64,000 nucleotides of DNA from the NCBI GenBank assembly GCA_902826775.1, contig CADEHE010000014.1, forward strand, positions 59,163-123,162, in the 5' to 3' direction. The notes under the pieces are model-generated. The model was not told the DNA's origin. It worked only from the letters and a program-made list of their open reading frames with translations, and made no database searches. The first letter of the stretch is position 1; the number at the start of each line of letters is the position of its first letter. Positions 49,633-58,031 of the stretch are shown piece by piece. The translations under genes and the position numbers were made by a program. Source of the stretch: an uncultured Pseudomonadota bacterium. Lineage in GTDB: Bacteria; Pseudomonadota; Gammaproteobacteria; Burkholderiales; JALYOK01.

Positions 49633-51246
49633 ATGAATGCCATCACGCGATGGCTCGGCAACACCCGCATCGGGGTGCGCCTGGGCCTGGGCTTCGGAAT
49701 AATGGTCGCGCTGGTGATCGCCGGCGCCTGGACGTCGATCAGCCGCCTCAACGCTTTGGAGGCAGCGTTTGCCGGCGTCGCTGATCGGCGGCTTGACGCG
49801 CTCGAGCGCCAGCATGAGCTGTTGAGCGGTGTGACTGCACTGGAGCAGGCCGTCGATGCGGCGGTGGTCGCGGTCGACGACGCTGCCGCCACGCAGGCGC
49901 TGCAGCGCAAGATCGAGCAGATTCAAAATAAGCATTTGGCTTTGCAGAACACTCTGGTTGATGCACAAAGCGAAGCGCCCGAGCAGCCATCGGTGCTTGC
50001 GCGCAGCTATTCTGCCTTCCGGGTCAGCGCGTTAAGAATCGCCGAGTTCCTGGCAAAAAAAGACGTGGTGCAGGCGATGGACGAAAACTTAGGCAGTTTC
50101 GCCAGCGCCAAGAAGGGATATATCGAAGCGTTGCGCCAAGTGCGGCAATCGCAGCGCCAGCAAGTCCAGCAAGAACGCCACGACGTCGTGGAAAGCAATC
50201 GCACGGTGCGCGCCTTCGTGCTCGCGCTCAGTGCGATTTGTGTTGCGATCGCGCTCGCGGTTGCGCTGTTGATCACGCGTAGCGTGACGCGGCCGTTGAA
50301 CACTATCTTGGGCGCAACGGAAGACTTGCGCGCCGGCGCCGGCGATCTGACGCTGCGGCTGCCGGACCAAGCTTCCGATTTCGGGCGCCTGTCGCACTCC
50401 ATCAACGGCTTTCTGCAGAAACTTCACGAGATTATCGCGGTTGTTGCCGCCTCCGCGAATCATGTCCGCACGGCCGCGACCGATCTCAGGCAAGGCAATG
50501 GCGATCTTTCCCGCCGCACGGAGCAGCAAGCCGCCACGCTAGAAGAAACGGCCGCCAGCGTCGAGCAACTCTCGCGCAGCGCCAAGCACAATGCCGATCA
50601 AACGCGCCTGGCCAGCGATCTCACCGCACAAGCAAGTCGCTCAGCGGCGCGGGGCGGGCAAGCCGTTGCCGAGGCGGTAGTGGCTATCGAACAGGCCAAC
50701 GCATCGACTGCGCGCATGAGCGATATCGTGAGCGTCATCGATGCGATTGCATTCCAAACCAATATCCTGGCCCTGAACGCAGCTGTTGAAGCAGCGCGTG
50801 CTGGCGCCGGCGGGCGTGGCTTTGCGGTGGTCGCCGCGGAAGTACGCAGCTTGGCGCAGCGCGCGGCGCTCTCCGCGAAAGAGATCAAGCAACTTATCCA
50901 GCACTCGAGCGCCCAAGTCGATGGCGGCGTGAAATTGGTGCAGCAAGCGGGCGCCACCATGAACGAAATTCTCACGCGCGTGCGCAGCGTGCAAGAAATC
51001 GTCGCGGATATCGCCAGAAGTTCCAGCGAGCAAAGCGCCAGCTTGGAGCAAATTCACATCGCGGTCGGGCAGATGGACCGGGGCGCGCAGCAGAACTCTG
51101 CGATGGCGGAACAAGCGGGGGCGGCAACGGAAATGCTGGCACAGCAAGCCGTGGCTTTGCAGCAGGCGGTAAGCAGCTTCAAGTTGGAACCGGACTCATC
51201 GCTATTGGGTGAAACCTCAGCGTTGCGGGCGCGCTCCGGCCGGTAG
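49633..51246 (+). CDS. Methyl-accepting chemotaxis protein
   Basis: A 537-residue inner-membrane sensor. The N-terminal helix LGLGFGIMVALVIAGAW and a periplasmic four-helix-type domain (about 37-190) are followed by a second helix (VLALSAICVAIALAVALLI, about 196-214), HAMP (about 215-265) and a cytoplasmic signalling domain. The hairpin tip is IDAIAFQTNILALNAAVEAARAGAGGRGFAVVAAEVRSLAQR (about 372-413), standard for contact with CheA/CheW. There is no C-terminal pentapeptide for CheR/CheB. The gene is in tight operon with a TonB receptor and YfiR, which suggests that receptor occupancy or envelope state is passed to chemotaxis or another CheA-type output. No che genes are in the window. Confidence 0.92.
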   Translation: MNAITRWLGNTRIGVRLGLGFGIMVALVIAGAWTSISRLNALEAAFAGVADRRLDALERQHELLSGVTALEQAVDAAVVAVDDAAATQALQRKIEQIQNKHLALQNTLVDAQSEAPEQPSVLARSYSAFRVSALRIAEFLAKKDVVQAMDENLGSFASAKKGYIEALRQVRQSQRQQVQQERHDVVESNRTVRAFVLALSAICVAIALAVALLITRSVTRPLNTILGATEDLRAGAGDLTLRLPDQASDFGRLSHSINGFLQKLHEIIAVVAASANHVRTAATDLRQGNGDLSRRTEQQAATLEETAASVEQLSRSAKHNADQTRLASDLTAQASRSAARGGQAVAEAVVAIEQANASTARMSDIVSVIDAIAFQTNILALNAAVEAARAGAGGRGFAVVAAEVRSLAQRAALSAKEIKQLIQHSSAQVDGGVKLVQQAGATMNEILTRVRSVQEIVADIARSSSEQSASLEQIHIAVGQMDRGAQQNSAMAEQAGAATEMLAQQAVALQQAVSSFKLEPDSSLLGETSALRARSGR

Positions 51247-51264
51247 CGTCAAACTAGACGCGCA

Positions 51265-54000
51265 TCAGAATGCTTTGGCGCGCAGCCGCGTTGTCGATTC
51301 TTGCTGCAGCCGCGCCAGCAGCGCTTCAGGGCTAAGCGGGCGGCTGAGCCAATAGCCCTGCACCTCGTCGCAGCCCAACTGCTGTAGAAAGCGCAACTGC
51401 GCTTCCGTTTCCACACCCTCGGCGACCACGTTGATGCGCAGGCTGTGCGCCATTGCGATGACCGCGCGGGCGATTGCCGCACCGTCGGTATCTTCCGGAA
51501 TGTCGCGTATAAAGCTGCGGTCGATCTTAATGCAGTCGAGCGGCAGACGTTTAAGGTGCGCAAGCGACGAGTAGCCGGTGCCGAAATCGTCAACGGTTAA
51601 GCGCACGCCCAAGTGTTTGAGCTCGTTGAGCACGTCGGCGACTTGCTGCAGATTATGCAGCATGACCGTTTCGGTTATTTCCAGTTCAAGCGCATGCTGA
51701 GGCAGCGACGTTTCTGCGAGCACCTGGCGAATATCGCTGACCAGATTGGTCCGGTAGAGCTCGCGCGCGGATAGGTTCACCGCCACGCGTTGCGCCTGGC
51801 CCGTGGCGTGGTGCCACTGCGCCGCTTGTGCGCACGCGGTGCGCAGTACCCAAGCGCCGAGCGGCTGTATCAGCCCGCTTTCTTCCGCGAGCGGAATGAA
51901 CTCGCTTGGAGGCATCAGCCCGCGCTCCGGATGCTGCCAGCGCACTAACGCTTCGACGCCGCAAGTGCGATCCAATTCCAGCGACACGCGCGGCTGGTAT
52001 TGCAGCAGGAGCTGGTTGCCCTCCGCCAACGCCTTGCGCAATTGCGCCTCGAGCGAGAGCCGGTGCGCGCTGGCCAAGCGCATTTGCTCCGAGTAGAACT
52101 CGTAGCAGTTTTTCCCGGATTCTTTTGAGCGGTACATCGCGACGTCCGCGTTCTTGATTAGCGTAGCGACATCCACGCCATCGGCCGGGAACATCGCGAT
52201 GCCAGCGCTCGCTGTGAGGACAAATTCATCCTCGCCGACCACTATGGGTTGTTCCACAGCGGAGAGCATGCGCGCCGCCAGCGAACGCACCGCTTCGCGG
52301 TCGCCAAAATCCTCGGCAGCTACGATGAACTCATCGCCGCCCAAGCGGGCTAACACGTCGCAAGCGCGCACCGCCCCGGCGAGGCGGTTGGCGATGAGTT
52401 TCAGCACGGTGTCGCCGACGCCATGGCCCACCGCGTCATTGATATGCTTGAAGCGGTCCAAATCGACGAACAGGACAGCGAGTTGCGAGCCGACGCGCTT
52501 AGCGCGGTCGAGCGCGTGACCGAGGTGCGCCATGAACAAGTTGCGATTGGCAAGCCCGGTCACGCTGTCGTAATGCGCCAGATGCCGAATCTGCTCCTCC
52601 GTCGCGCGCCGCTGCGTAATGTCTTGGTACGAACCCCAGAGTTTCACGACATTGCCGGCTGCGTCAACTTCACCTTGACCAATGGAGCGCACCCAGATTC
52701 GATTGCCCTTGTAGGTAATAACTTCGAGTTCGTGATCCCACGCTTCCGCGGTGCGCCGCGCACGTTGCAGCGCCCAATTCATGAGTTGCGCGCTTTCGGG
52801 CGCATAGAAATTCAATACTGTATTCAGGGCAGGCGAATAGTCTTCCGGTTCGACTTCGTGAATGCGGTATGCCTCGTCGGTCCAATAAAGCGCGCCGGAG
52901 GCAATGTCCAACTCCCAGCCGCCGATTTTGGCGGCGCGTTGCGATTGCGCGAGCAGTTGCGATTGCCGCTGCAGTGCGCTTTGGCTGACGCGTAGTGCGT
53001 GGTCAGCGCGTGCGCGCTCGAACTCGCGTTCGCGCTGCTGGCGCAGAGTCCAGGATGCGGCTGTGACCAGCGCAGCAAGAGAGAAGAGAAACAGCGAGAC
53101 CGGCACGCGAATATGCTGCAACCATACGCTCCAGATTTGCTGCGTCGGCATGTGCGCGAACGCCGTCATGCCGAACTCGGGCACGCGTTTGGCGGCCAGG
53201 ACGACACTTTCGTTGCCGGTGAAGGTGCTGAGCCCCTCGGACGAAACAACTTGATGTCTGGCGTTGCTCGCGAGCCACTGTGCCAGCGCACCGCCGTGCT
53301 GCACGGTAAAGCTCTCTGGTGCATTCGCGGGTGCCGGGTAGCGCGCTTGCAGATAGCCGTCGTCGCGCAGCAAGCCGATCGCCCAGCCGGCCGGCAGCGC
53401 CATGTCGCGCCATAGGCCTTGTTGACGCCCCATGGCATATACCGCCGATAAGACAAAAGCGGGCGTGCCACTGGCATCAGCAGCGCGCGTGCGCAGCGGC
53501 ATGATCCAGTCGCCCGCCAGTTTGCCGTAGCGCGTACGGCCGACAATGACTTCGTCGCGCTGCAATGCGGCTTCGAAATCGGCGCGAAAAACCGGGTCGC
53601 GCATGTGATGTAAAGGATTGGTAGGGTTCGCGCCCGTTGTGCCTGCAAGCAATTCGCCGCTGGTCGAGAACAGATACACTGCAGCCACATCGGTGTTCAC
53701 CGATTTGAAACGGTGCAAGCGTTGATCGAGTCCAATCGCATCGCGATGCGCGCCGTCTTCGACCAACTCGCGCGCGAAACTCCAGAGACCTACGCGTTGC
53801 TGACGCAAGAACAATGCTGCGGAAGACGCGCTGAGTTCTGCGATGCCGGTCAGCGTAACGGTCTGCTCGCGTTTGACCGCGTGCCAAGCATGGTAGAGGT
53901 ACACGGCTTCGAGCGCGCAGGCCACTACCGAAAGCGCAACGAAAGCGAGTATCAGTGACGCCAGCGGACTAGGCCGCCGAAACACATCTGCCCAACGCAT
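51265..54000 (-). CDS. Membrane PAS-GGDEF-EAL protein (c-di-GMP synthesis and breakdown)
   Basis: A 911-residue sensor enzyme. Residues 12-38 and about 297-318 are membrane helices enclosing a large periplasmic sensor domain (about 40-295) that looks double-Cache-like. A coiled coil (about 320-355) leads to a PAS domain (about 355-465, KIGGWELDIASGALYWTDEAYRI). The GGDEF domain has intact GGDEF at 554-558 and RxxD I-site at 545-548. The EAL domain has EAL at 683-685 and DDFGTGYSSL at about 808. All key residues of both activities are present, so net output cannot be predicted. It is convergent with the chemotaxis operon and ends 18 bases after it. Confidence 0.92.
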   Translation of the reverse strand: MRWADVFRRPSPLASLILAFVALSVVACALEAVYLYHAWHAVKREQTVTLTGIAELSASSAALFLRQQRVGLWSFARELVEDGAHRDAIGLDQRLHRFKSVNTDVAAVYLFSTSGELLAGTTGANPTNPLHHMRDPVFRADFEAALQRDEVIVGRTRYGKLAGDWIMPLRTRAADASGTPAFVLSAVYAMGRQQGLWRDMALPAGWAIGLLRDDGYLQARYPAPANAPESFTVQHGGALAQWLASNARHQVVSSEGLSTFTGNESVVLAAKRVPEFGMTAFAHMPTQQIWSVWLQHIRVPVSLFLFSLAALVTAASWTLRQQREREFERARADHALRVSQSALQRQSQLLAQSQRAAKIGGWELDIASGALYWTDEAYRIHEVEPEDYSPALNTVLNFYAPESAQLMNWALQRARRTAEAWDHELEVITYKGNRIWVRSIGQGEVDAAGNVVKLWGSYQDITQRRATEEQIRHLAHYDSVTGLANRNLFMAHLGHALDRAKRVGSQLAVLFVDLDRFKHINDAVGHGVGDTVLKLIANRLAGAVRACDVLARLGGDEFIVAAEDFGDREAVRSLAARMLSAVEQPIVVGEDEFVLTASAGIAMFPADGVDVATLIKNADVAMYRSKESGKNCYEFYSEQMRLASAHRLSLEAQLRKALAEGNQLLLQYQPRVSLELDRTCGVEALVRWQHPERGLMPPSEFIPLAEESGLIQPLGAWVLRTACAQAAQWHHATGQAQRVAVNLSARELYRTNLVSDIRQVLAETSLPQHALELEITETVMLHNLQQVADVLNELKHLGVRLTVDDFGTGYSSLAHLKRLPLDCIKIDRSFIRDIPEDTDGAAIARAVIAMAHSLRINVVAEGVETEAQLRFLQQLGCDEVQGYWLSRPLSPEALLARLQQESTTRLRAKAF

Positions 54001-54168
54001 GGTATGGAGGTCGCGTTACCGGGTTGACAAATATACCCGAGCACGCTGAATAACGCACGTACTATATGTGGACTTGGCAACGTTCGAAGCAAGCTTACTC
54101 GATTACCGTTAATAGTATAGGTTTGAGAAGATTTAGCATGGCCGATAACAGGGGGATACATATAGGTG

Positions 54169-55134
54169 TTAGGTTCCAAACAAACCAGTACGCGCTTCTT
54201 GATACTCAGTGGCAAGACGTCGCACGCAGTCGGCAACGCTCGGCGCATCTTCAATGCTGCCCACGCCTTGCCCGGAACCCCAAATGTCTTTCCAAGCTTT
54301 CGAGCGCATGTTGCCGCCGGAGCCGAAGTTCATCGTGCTCTTATCGGCGCTCGGCAGATTGTCGGGGTCGAGCCCAGCATTGACGATGCTGCCGCGCAGA
54401 TAGTTGCCGTGGACGCCAGTGAATAGCGGCGTGTAGACGATGTCTTGCGCGGCGGATGCAACGATCATTGCTTTGTATGCGGGATCGGCGTTGGCCTCAC
54501 GCGTGGCAATGAAGCGCGTACCCATATAGGCAAGGTCCGCGCCCATAGCTTGCGCTGCCAGCACGCCCGCACCGGTGCTAATGGCGCCGGCCAGCACGAT
54601 GGTGCCGTCGAATATCTTGCGAATTTCGGGCAGCAGCGCGAACGGACTCAACGCGCCAGCATGACCGCCGGCGCCGGCGCACACCAGAATCAATCCATCG
54701 ACGCCTTCGGCAATCGCTTTTTTGGCGTGGCGCACATTGATGACGTCGTGCAACACTATGCCGCCGTAGCTGTGCGCCGCTTGCACAACTTCGGCCGGCG
54801 CGCGCAAGCTGGTGATGGTGATCGGCACTTCATGCTTCGTGCACACTTGGACGTCATGCTCGAGGCGGTCGTTCGATTGGTGCGCGATTTGGTTGACTGC
54901 AAACGGCGCCACGATGGCATTGGGATGCGCCGCCTGATAGGCGGCCAACTCGGTTTTGATCTGGACGATCCACTCCTCCAGCTTCTCCTTCGGCCGCGCG
55001 TTCAGCGCGGGAAACGAGCCGACGATGCCGGCTTTGCACTGCGCGATAACCAGTTCCGGCACAGAAACGATAAAGAGCGGCGAGCCAATTACGGGCAGGG
55101 CGAGCCGCCCCTGGAGCAAAGGGGGGAGGGGCAT
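54169..55134 (-). CDS. Nitronate monooxygenase (NPD family)
   Basis: A 321-residue FMN enzyme with a TIM-barrel that oxidises alkyl nitronates, such as propionate-3-nitronate. The start PVIGSPLFIVSVPELVIAQCKAGIVGSFPALNARP includes the FMN-binding first strand. VCAGAGGHAGALSPFALLPEI (about 149-170) holds the flavin loop and the catalytic His (GGHAG), and AGAISTGAGVLAAQAMGADLAYMGTRF is also conserved. The end KAWKDIWGSGQGVGSIEDAPSVADCVRRL is characteristic of the class I enzymes. It is divergent from asnS. The family also contains 2-nitropropane dioxygenase-like proteins of other function. Confidence 0.9.
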   Translation of the reverse strand: MPLPPLLQGRLALPVIGSPLFIVSVPELVIAQCKAGIVGSFPALNARPKEKLEEWIVQIKTELAAYQAAHPNAIVAPFAVNQIAHQSNDRLEHDVQVCTKHEVPITITSLRAPAEVVQAAHSYGGIVLHDVINVRHAKKAIAEGVDGLILVCAGAGGHAGALSPFALLPEIRKIFDGTIVLAGAISTGAGVLAAQAMGADLAYMGTRFIATREANADPAYKAMIVASAAQDIVYTPLFTGVHGNYLRGSIVNAGLDPDNLPSADKSTMNFGSGGNMRSKAWKDIWGSGQGVGSIEDAPSVADCVRRLATEYQEARTGLFGT

Positions 55135-55262
55135 GGGCTAAGAGGTCGATGTCCGGGCAGAAATGTCGCTCGCATTATCGCTGAAACGCGAAACGAGCTT
55201 TGCGCGACGGTAGAATTCGCAATCGCAAGACAGTTTCGCATTGCCACGTGACGGAGCCCGAC

Positions 55263-56663
55263 ATGAACGCATGGAGTTGCGCCGATATCCTGGCCGGACG
55301 CGCGCCGGCCGACACGCAAGTGAAGTTGCGCGGTTGGGTGCGCACTAGGCGCGATTCGAAGGCCGGCATTTCCTTCGTGCATCTTTCCGACGGCTCGTGT
55401 TTTCATCCGGTACAGGTGGTGGCGGCCAATAGCCTGCCGAACTATGCCGATGTGGTGCAGCGCCTGACAGCGGGTTGCGCCGTCGTCGCCACGGGCACGA
55501 TCGTGCCTTCCCCCGCCAAGGGGCAGCCGTTCGAGATGCAAGCCAGCGGCATCGAAGTGCTGGGTTGGGTGGAAGACCCAGACACTTATCCGATCCAACC
55601 CAAGCCGCACACTATGGAATACTTGCGCGAGGTCGCACATTTGCGTCCGCGCACGAATGTGATCGGCGCGGTTACGCGCGTGCGCCACACCATCGCGCAA
55701 GCGATCCACCGTTTCTTTCATGAGCAAGGTTTTGTCTGGGTCAACACGCCGATCATCACCGCCTCCGACGCCGAAGGCGCAGGGGCGCTGTTTCGCGTTT
55801 CCACCCTTGATCTTGCCAATCTGCCGCGCACCGATCAGGGCCGCATCGACTATGCGCAAGATTTCTTCGGGCGCGAGACGTTTCTTACCGTTTCCGGGCA
55901 ATTGAACGTCGAGACGTACTGCCTGGCGCTGTCGAAGGTGTACACGTTTGGCCCGACGTTTCGCGCGGAAAACTCCAATACCAGCCGGCATCTGGCTGAG
56001 TTTTGGATGATTGAACCGGAGATCGCGTTCGCCGATTTGAGTGACGACGCGACCCTTGCCGAAGCGCTGCTCAAGCACATCTTCAAAGCGGTTCTGGCCG
56101 AACGCCCCGATGACATGGCGTTTTTCGAGGAACGCATCGAAAAGGGCGTCATTGCCAAACTGCAAGCCATGGTCGATACGCCGTTCGTACGCATGGACTA
56201 CACCGAGGCCATCAACATTTTGAGCAGCGCCAAGCAGAAATTCGAGTTCCCGATCAAATGGGGCATGGATTTGCAGTCGGAGCACGAGCGCTACTTGGCT
56301 GAGCAACATGTGCGCGGCCCAGTCGTGCTGATGAACTACCCGAAGGAAATCAAGGCGTTCTACATGCGCTTGAACGACGACGGCAAGACCGTTGCAGCGA
56401 TGGACGTGCTAGCGCCGGGCATCGGTGAAATCATCGGCGGCAGCCAGCGCGAAGAGCGCCTCGAGGTACTCGACCGGCGCATGGACGAGCAGCACTTGGA
56501 CAAGGCGGCCTACAGTTGGTACCGCGACTTGCGTCGCTACGGCAGCGTGCCGCACGCCGGCTTTGGGCTCGGCTTCGAACGCACTGTTTCTTACATCACC
56601 GGACTTGCTAACGTGCGCGATGTAATTCCGTTCCCACGCACACCCGGGAGCGCGCGCTACTGA
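55263..56663 (+). CDS. asnS: Asparaginyl-tRNA synthetase
   Basis: A 466-residue class II aminoacyl-tRNA synthetase. The N-terminal OB-fold (about 17-105) has VKLRGWVRTRRDSKAGISFVHLSDGS and VVATGTIVPSPAKGQPFEM. Catalytic motifs are motif 2, FRAENSNTSRHLAEFWMIEPE (about 237-257), and motif 3, GFGLGFERTVSYITGLANVRDVIPFPRTPG (about 434-463). The full AsnRS set of residues is present, and the chain ends in the usual PRTPGSARY. An upstream frame to 55200 would add 21 unconserved residues, so I chose ATG 55263. Its stop codon lies within the end of the convergent hemerythrin gene (seven-base overlap). Confidence 0.97.
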   Translation: MNAWSCADILAGRAPADTQVKLRGWVRTRRDSKAGISFVHLSDGSCFHPVQVVAANSLPNYADVVQRLTAGCAVVATGTIVPSPAKGQPFEMQASGIEVLGWVEDPDTYPIQPKPHTMEYLREVAHLRPRTNVIGAVTRVRHTIAQAIHRFFHEQGFVWVNTPIITASDAEGAGALFRVSTLDLANLPRTDQGRIDYAQDFFGRETFLTVSGQLNVETYCLALSKVYTFGPTFRAENSNTSRHLAEFWMIEPEIAFADLSDDATLAEALLKHIFKAVLAERPDDMAFFEERIEKGVIAKLQAMVDTPFVRMDYTEAINILSSAKQKFEFPIKWGMDLQSEHERYLAEQHVRGPVVLMNYPKEIKAFYMRLNDDGKTVAAMDVLAPGIGEIIGGSQREERLEVLDRRMDEQHLDKAAYSWYRDLRRYGSVPHAGFGLGFERTVSYITGLANVRDVIPFPRTPGSARY

Positions 56664-57175
56664 TTCTGCTCGCTCGTGGCAGCTTCCGGCTGATGCGCAT
56701 TGCAGCCGCCTGCTGCGTGCGCTGAACCACCGCAACCGAACTCGAGCGGTACCGCGCCCGCCTTCGGCTGGGCATCGCGGCCGGGCTGAAAGTCAATCTG
56801 CTTCATGTACGTGGCTAACATCGCATCCATCGTCACCGCGTGATTGGCAAACCATTCGGCGGTCGCCTGCGCCAACACCTTGACCAGCCTTACTTCCCCC
56901 GCGGCAACGCGGCGCTGGACTTCCTGCGCGATTTCCAGCACGCCTTGGTGCTCGCCTTGGTGGCAGTGCAAGGGTGGAAACGCCATTTGCTCCATCCATT
57001 GCTCTTCTTGCGCGAAGTGCACCTGCGTGTGCGCGATGAATTCGTCCAACACCGCCGCCACTTCGCTATCAGACGCGTCGGCAAGGCGATTGAGCAGTTC
57101 CGCGAACTCTTCGTGCGTCTGATCCATGACGCTCTGATCGAGCATCAATGCAGCGTCCCAAGTCATCACCGGCAT
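56657..57175 (-). CDS. Bacteriohemerythrin with a Cys/His-rich tail
   Basis: A 172-residue oxygen-binding protein. The di-iron site is complete: His21, His53, Glu57, His72, His76, His112 and Asp117 (motifs HxxxE in HFAQE, HxxxH in HQGEH, HxxxxD in HAVTMD). The four-helix bundle ends at about residue 130. After it comes a tail of about 40 residues not usual in the family (VPLEFGCGGSAHAAGGCNAHQPEA), with two Cys and two His that could bind metal. The gene ends inside the last bases of asnS. It may supply or buffer O2 for oxidases, as for methane/methanol-oxidising relatives; that is inference. Confidence 0.9.
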   Translation of the reverse strand: MPVMTWDAALMLDQSVMDQTHEEFAELLNRLADASDSEVAAVLDEFIAHTQVHFAQEEQWMEQMAFPPLHCHQGEHQGVLEIAQEVQRRVAAGEVRLVKVLAQATAEWFANHAVTMDAMLATYMKQIDFQPGRDAQPKAGAVPLEFGCGGSAHAAGGCNAHQPEAATSEQNQ

Positions 57176-57319
57176 GGCGCGCTCTCCTCACCGGGCGATA
57201 TCTGCTGGCGCGATACATTCTTGTGCATCGCCGCGCGACGAGCGGCAACGGTAAACGGGTTCCAAATTTGCATGACGAAACAGAGTGCTCTGCGAAAAGT
57301 GCCGCCAACTTACCATAAA

Positions 57320-58006
57320 CTACTCGAGCGTGCTCTTGGTCTCGTCATGCGCACGGGCCAAAGCGAAAGCACGGCTGCGCGCCTGGCGCGGTGCCAAGCG
57401 CGGCAACCTCAGTTCGACACCCTTGCGCTGCGCTCGCCGCCGCTGCTGCAGTGCCGTGACCAAGGACTGCATCGCGGGGTCTAGTTCGCGCAGGTCGCGC
57501 ATGATCGGCACAAATGGCAGTTTCTTGCGTGGGTCGACGCGAATCTCGCCCAACTGCCGGAAGCCGTGCTGCAGCAAACTCGGCAAAATTGCCGGATTGG
57601 CAACACACAACAGTTTCGACCAGTCGCGCTCTTGCGCCCAAGCGTAGGCGAGCGCCCAAAGGCAATACGTCACGCTGGTGCTGTTGCGGTAGTCGCGGTC
57701 AAGAAACAGCCACGATCCGGTGCCATAAATTTCCCCGGTGGGTGGCAGGTAGTAACCGAAGTCGAACGTTGCTTCGGGCGCAGTGCCGACGGACGATTGC
57801 TCGGTGAAGCGCAAACCGCCGATGACTTCCTGCTGGTCCAATGCGATGAAATTGGCGGTGGTGGGATAGCTGTCGTAGCGGTCGTAGAAGCGGCTTTCGT
57901 CGTTCGCCGCCATGTACGCATCGGTCTCGGCGAACACGCGGTGGCGTCCACGAAACAGCGCATCCACCTCATCTTCACTCTGCGCAAGCTTTACTATCAA
58001 GGTCAT
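57320..58006 (-). CDS. N-acyl amino acid synthase FeeM-like acyltransferase (PEP-CTERM/exosortase-associated)
   Basis: A 228-residue GNAT-fold acyltransferase. Landmarks are HRVFAETDAYMAANDESRFYDRYDSYPTTANFIAL (autoinducer-synthase-like fold, about 24-58), IGGLRFTEQSS, ATFDFGYYLPPTGEIYGTGSWLFLDRDYRNS and LPSLLQHGFRQLGE. Members make long-chain N-acyl amino acids, and a sub-group accompanies PEP-CTERM/exosortase and exopolysaccharide genes. The basic C-terminal 40 residues (RRRAQRKGVELRLPRLAPRQARSRAFAL) are unusual. I chose ATG 58006; the long frame to 58549 is the shadow of the next gene. It lies 25 bases after the Rv1355c-like gene, so they are in one operon. Confidence 0.8.
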   Translation of the reverse strand: MTLIVKLAQSEDEVDALFRGRHRVFAETDAYMAANDESRFYDRYDSYPTTANFIALDQQEVIGGLRFTEQSSVGTAPEATFDFGYYLPPTGEIYGTGSWLFLDRDYRNSTSVTYCLWALAYAWAQERDWSKLLCVANPAILPSLLQHGFRQLGEIRVDPRKKLPFVPIMRDLRELDPAMQSLVTALQQRRRAQRKGVELRLPRLAPRQARSRAFALARAHDETKSTLE

Positions 58007-58031
58007 GATTGCGTCCCCCAAGGATTCGGTT

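Noticed and set aside
55089..56309. 406-residue reading frame on the minus strand opposite asnS
   Set aside because: Antisense shadow of a certain housekeeping gene in GC-rich DNA; no ribosome-binding site or recognisable motif.
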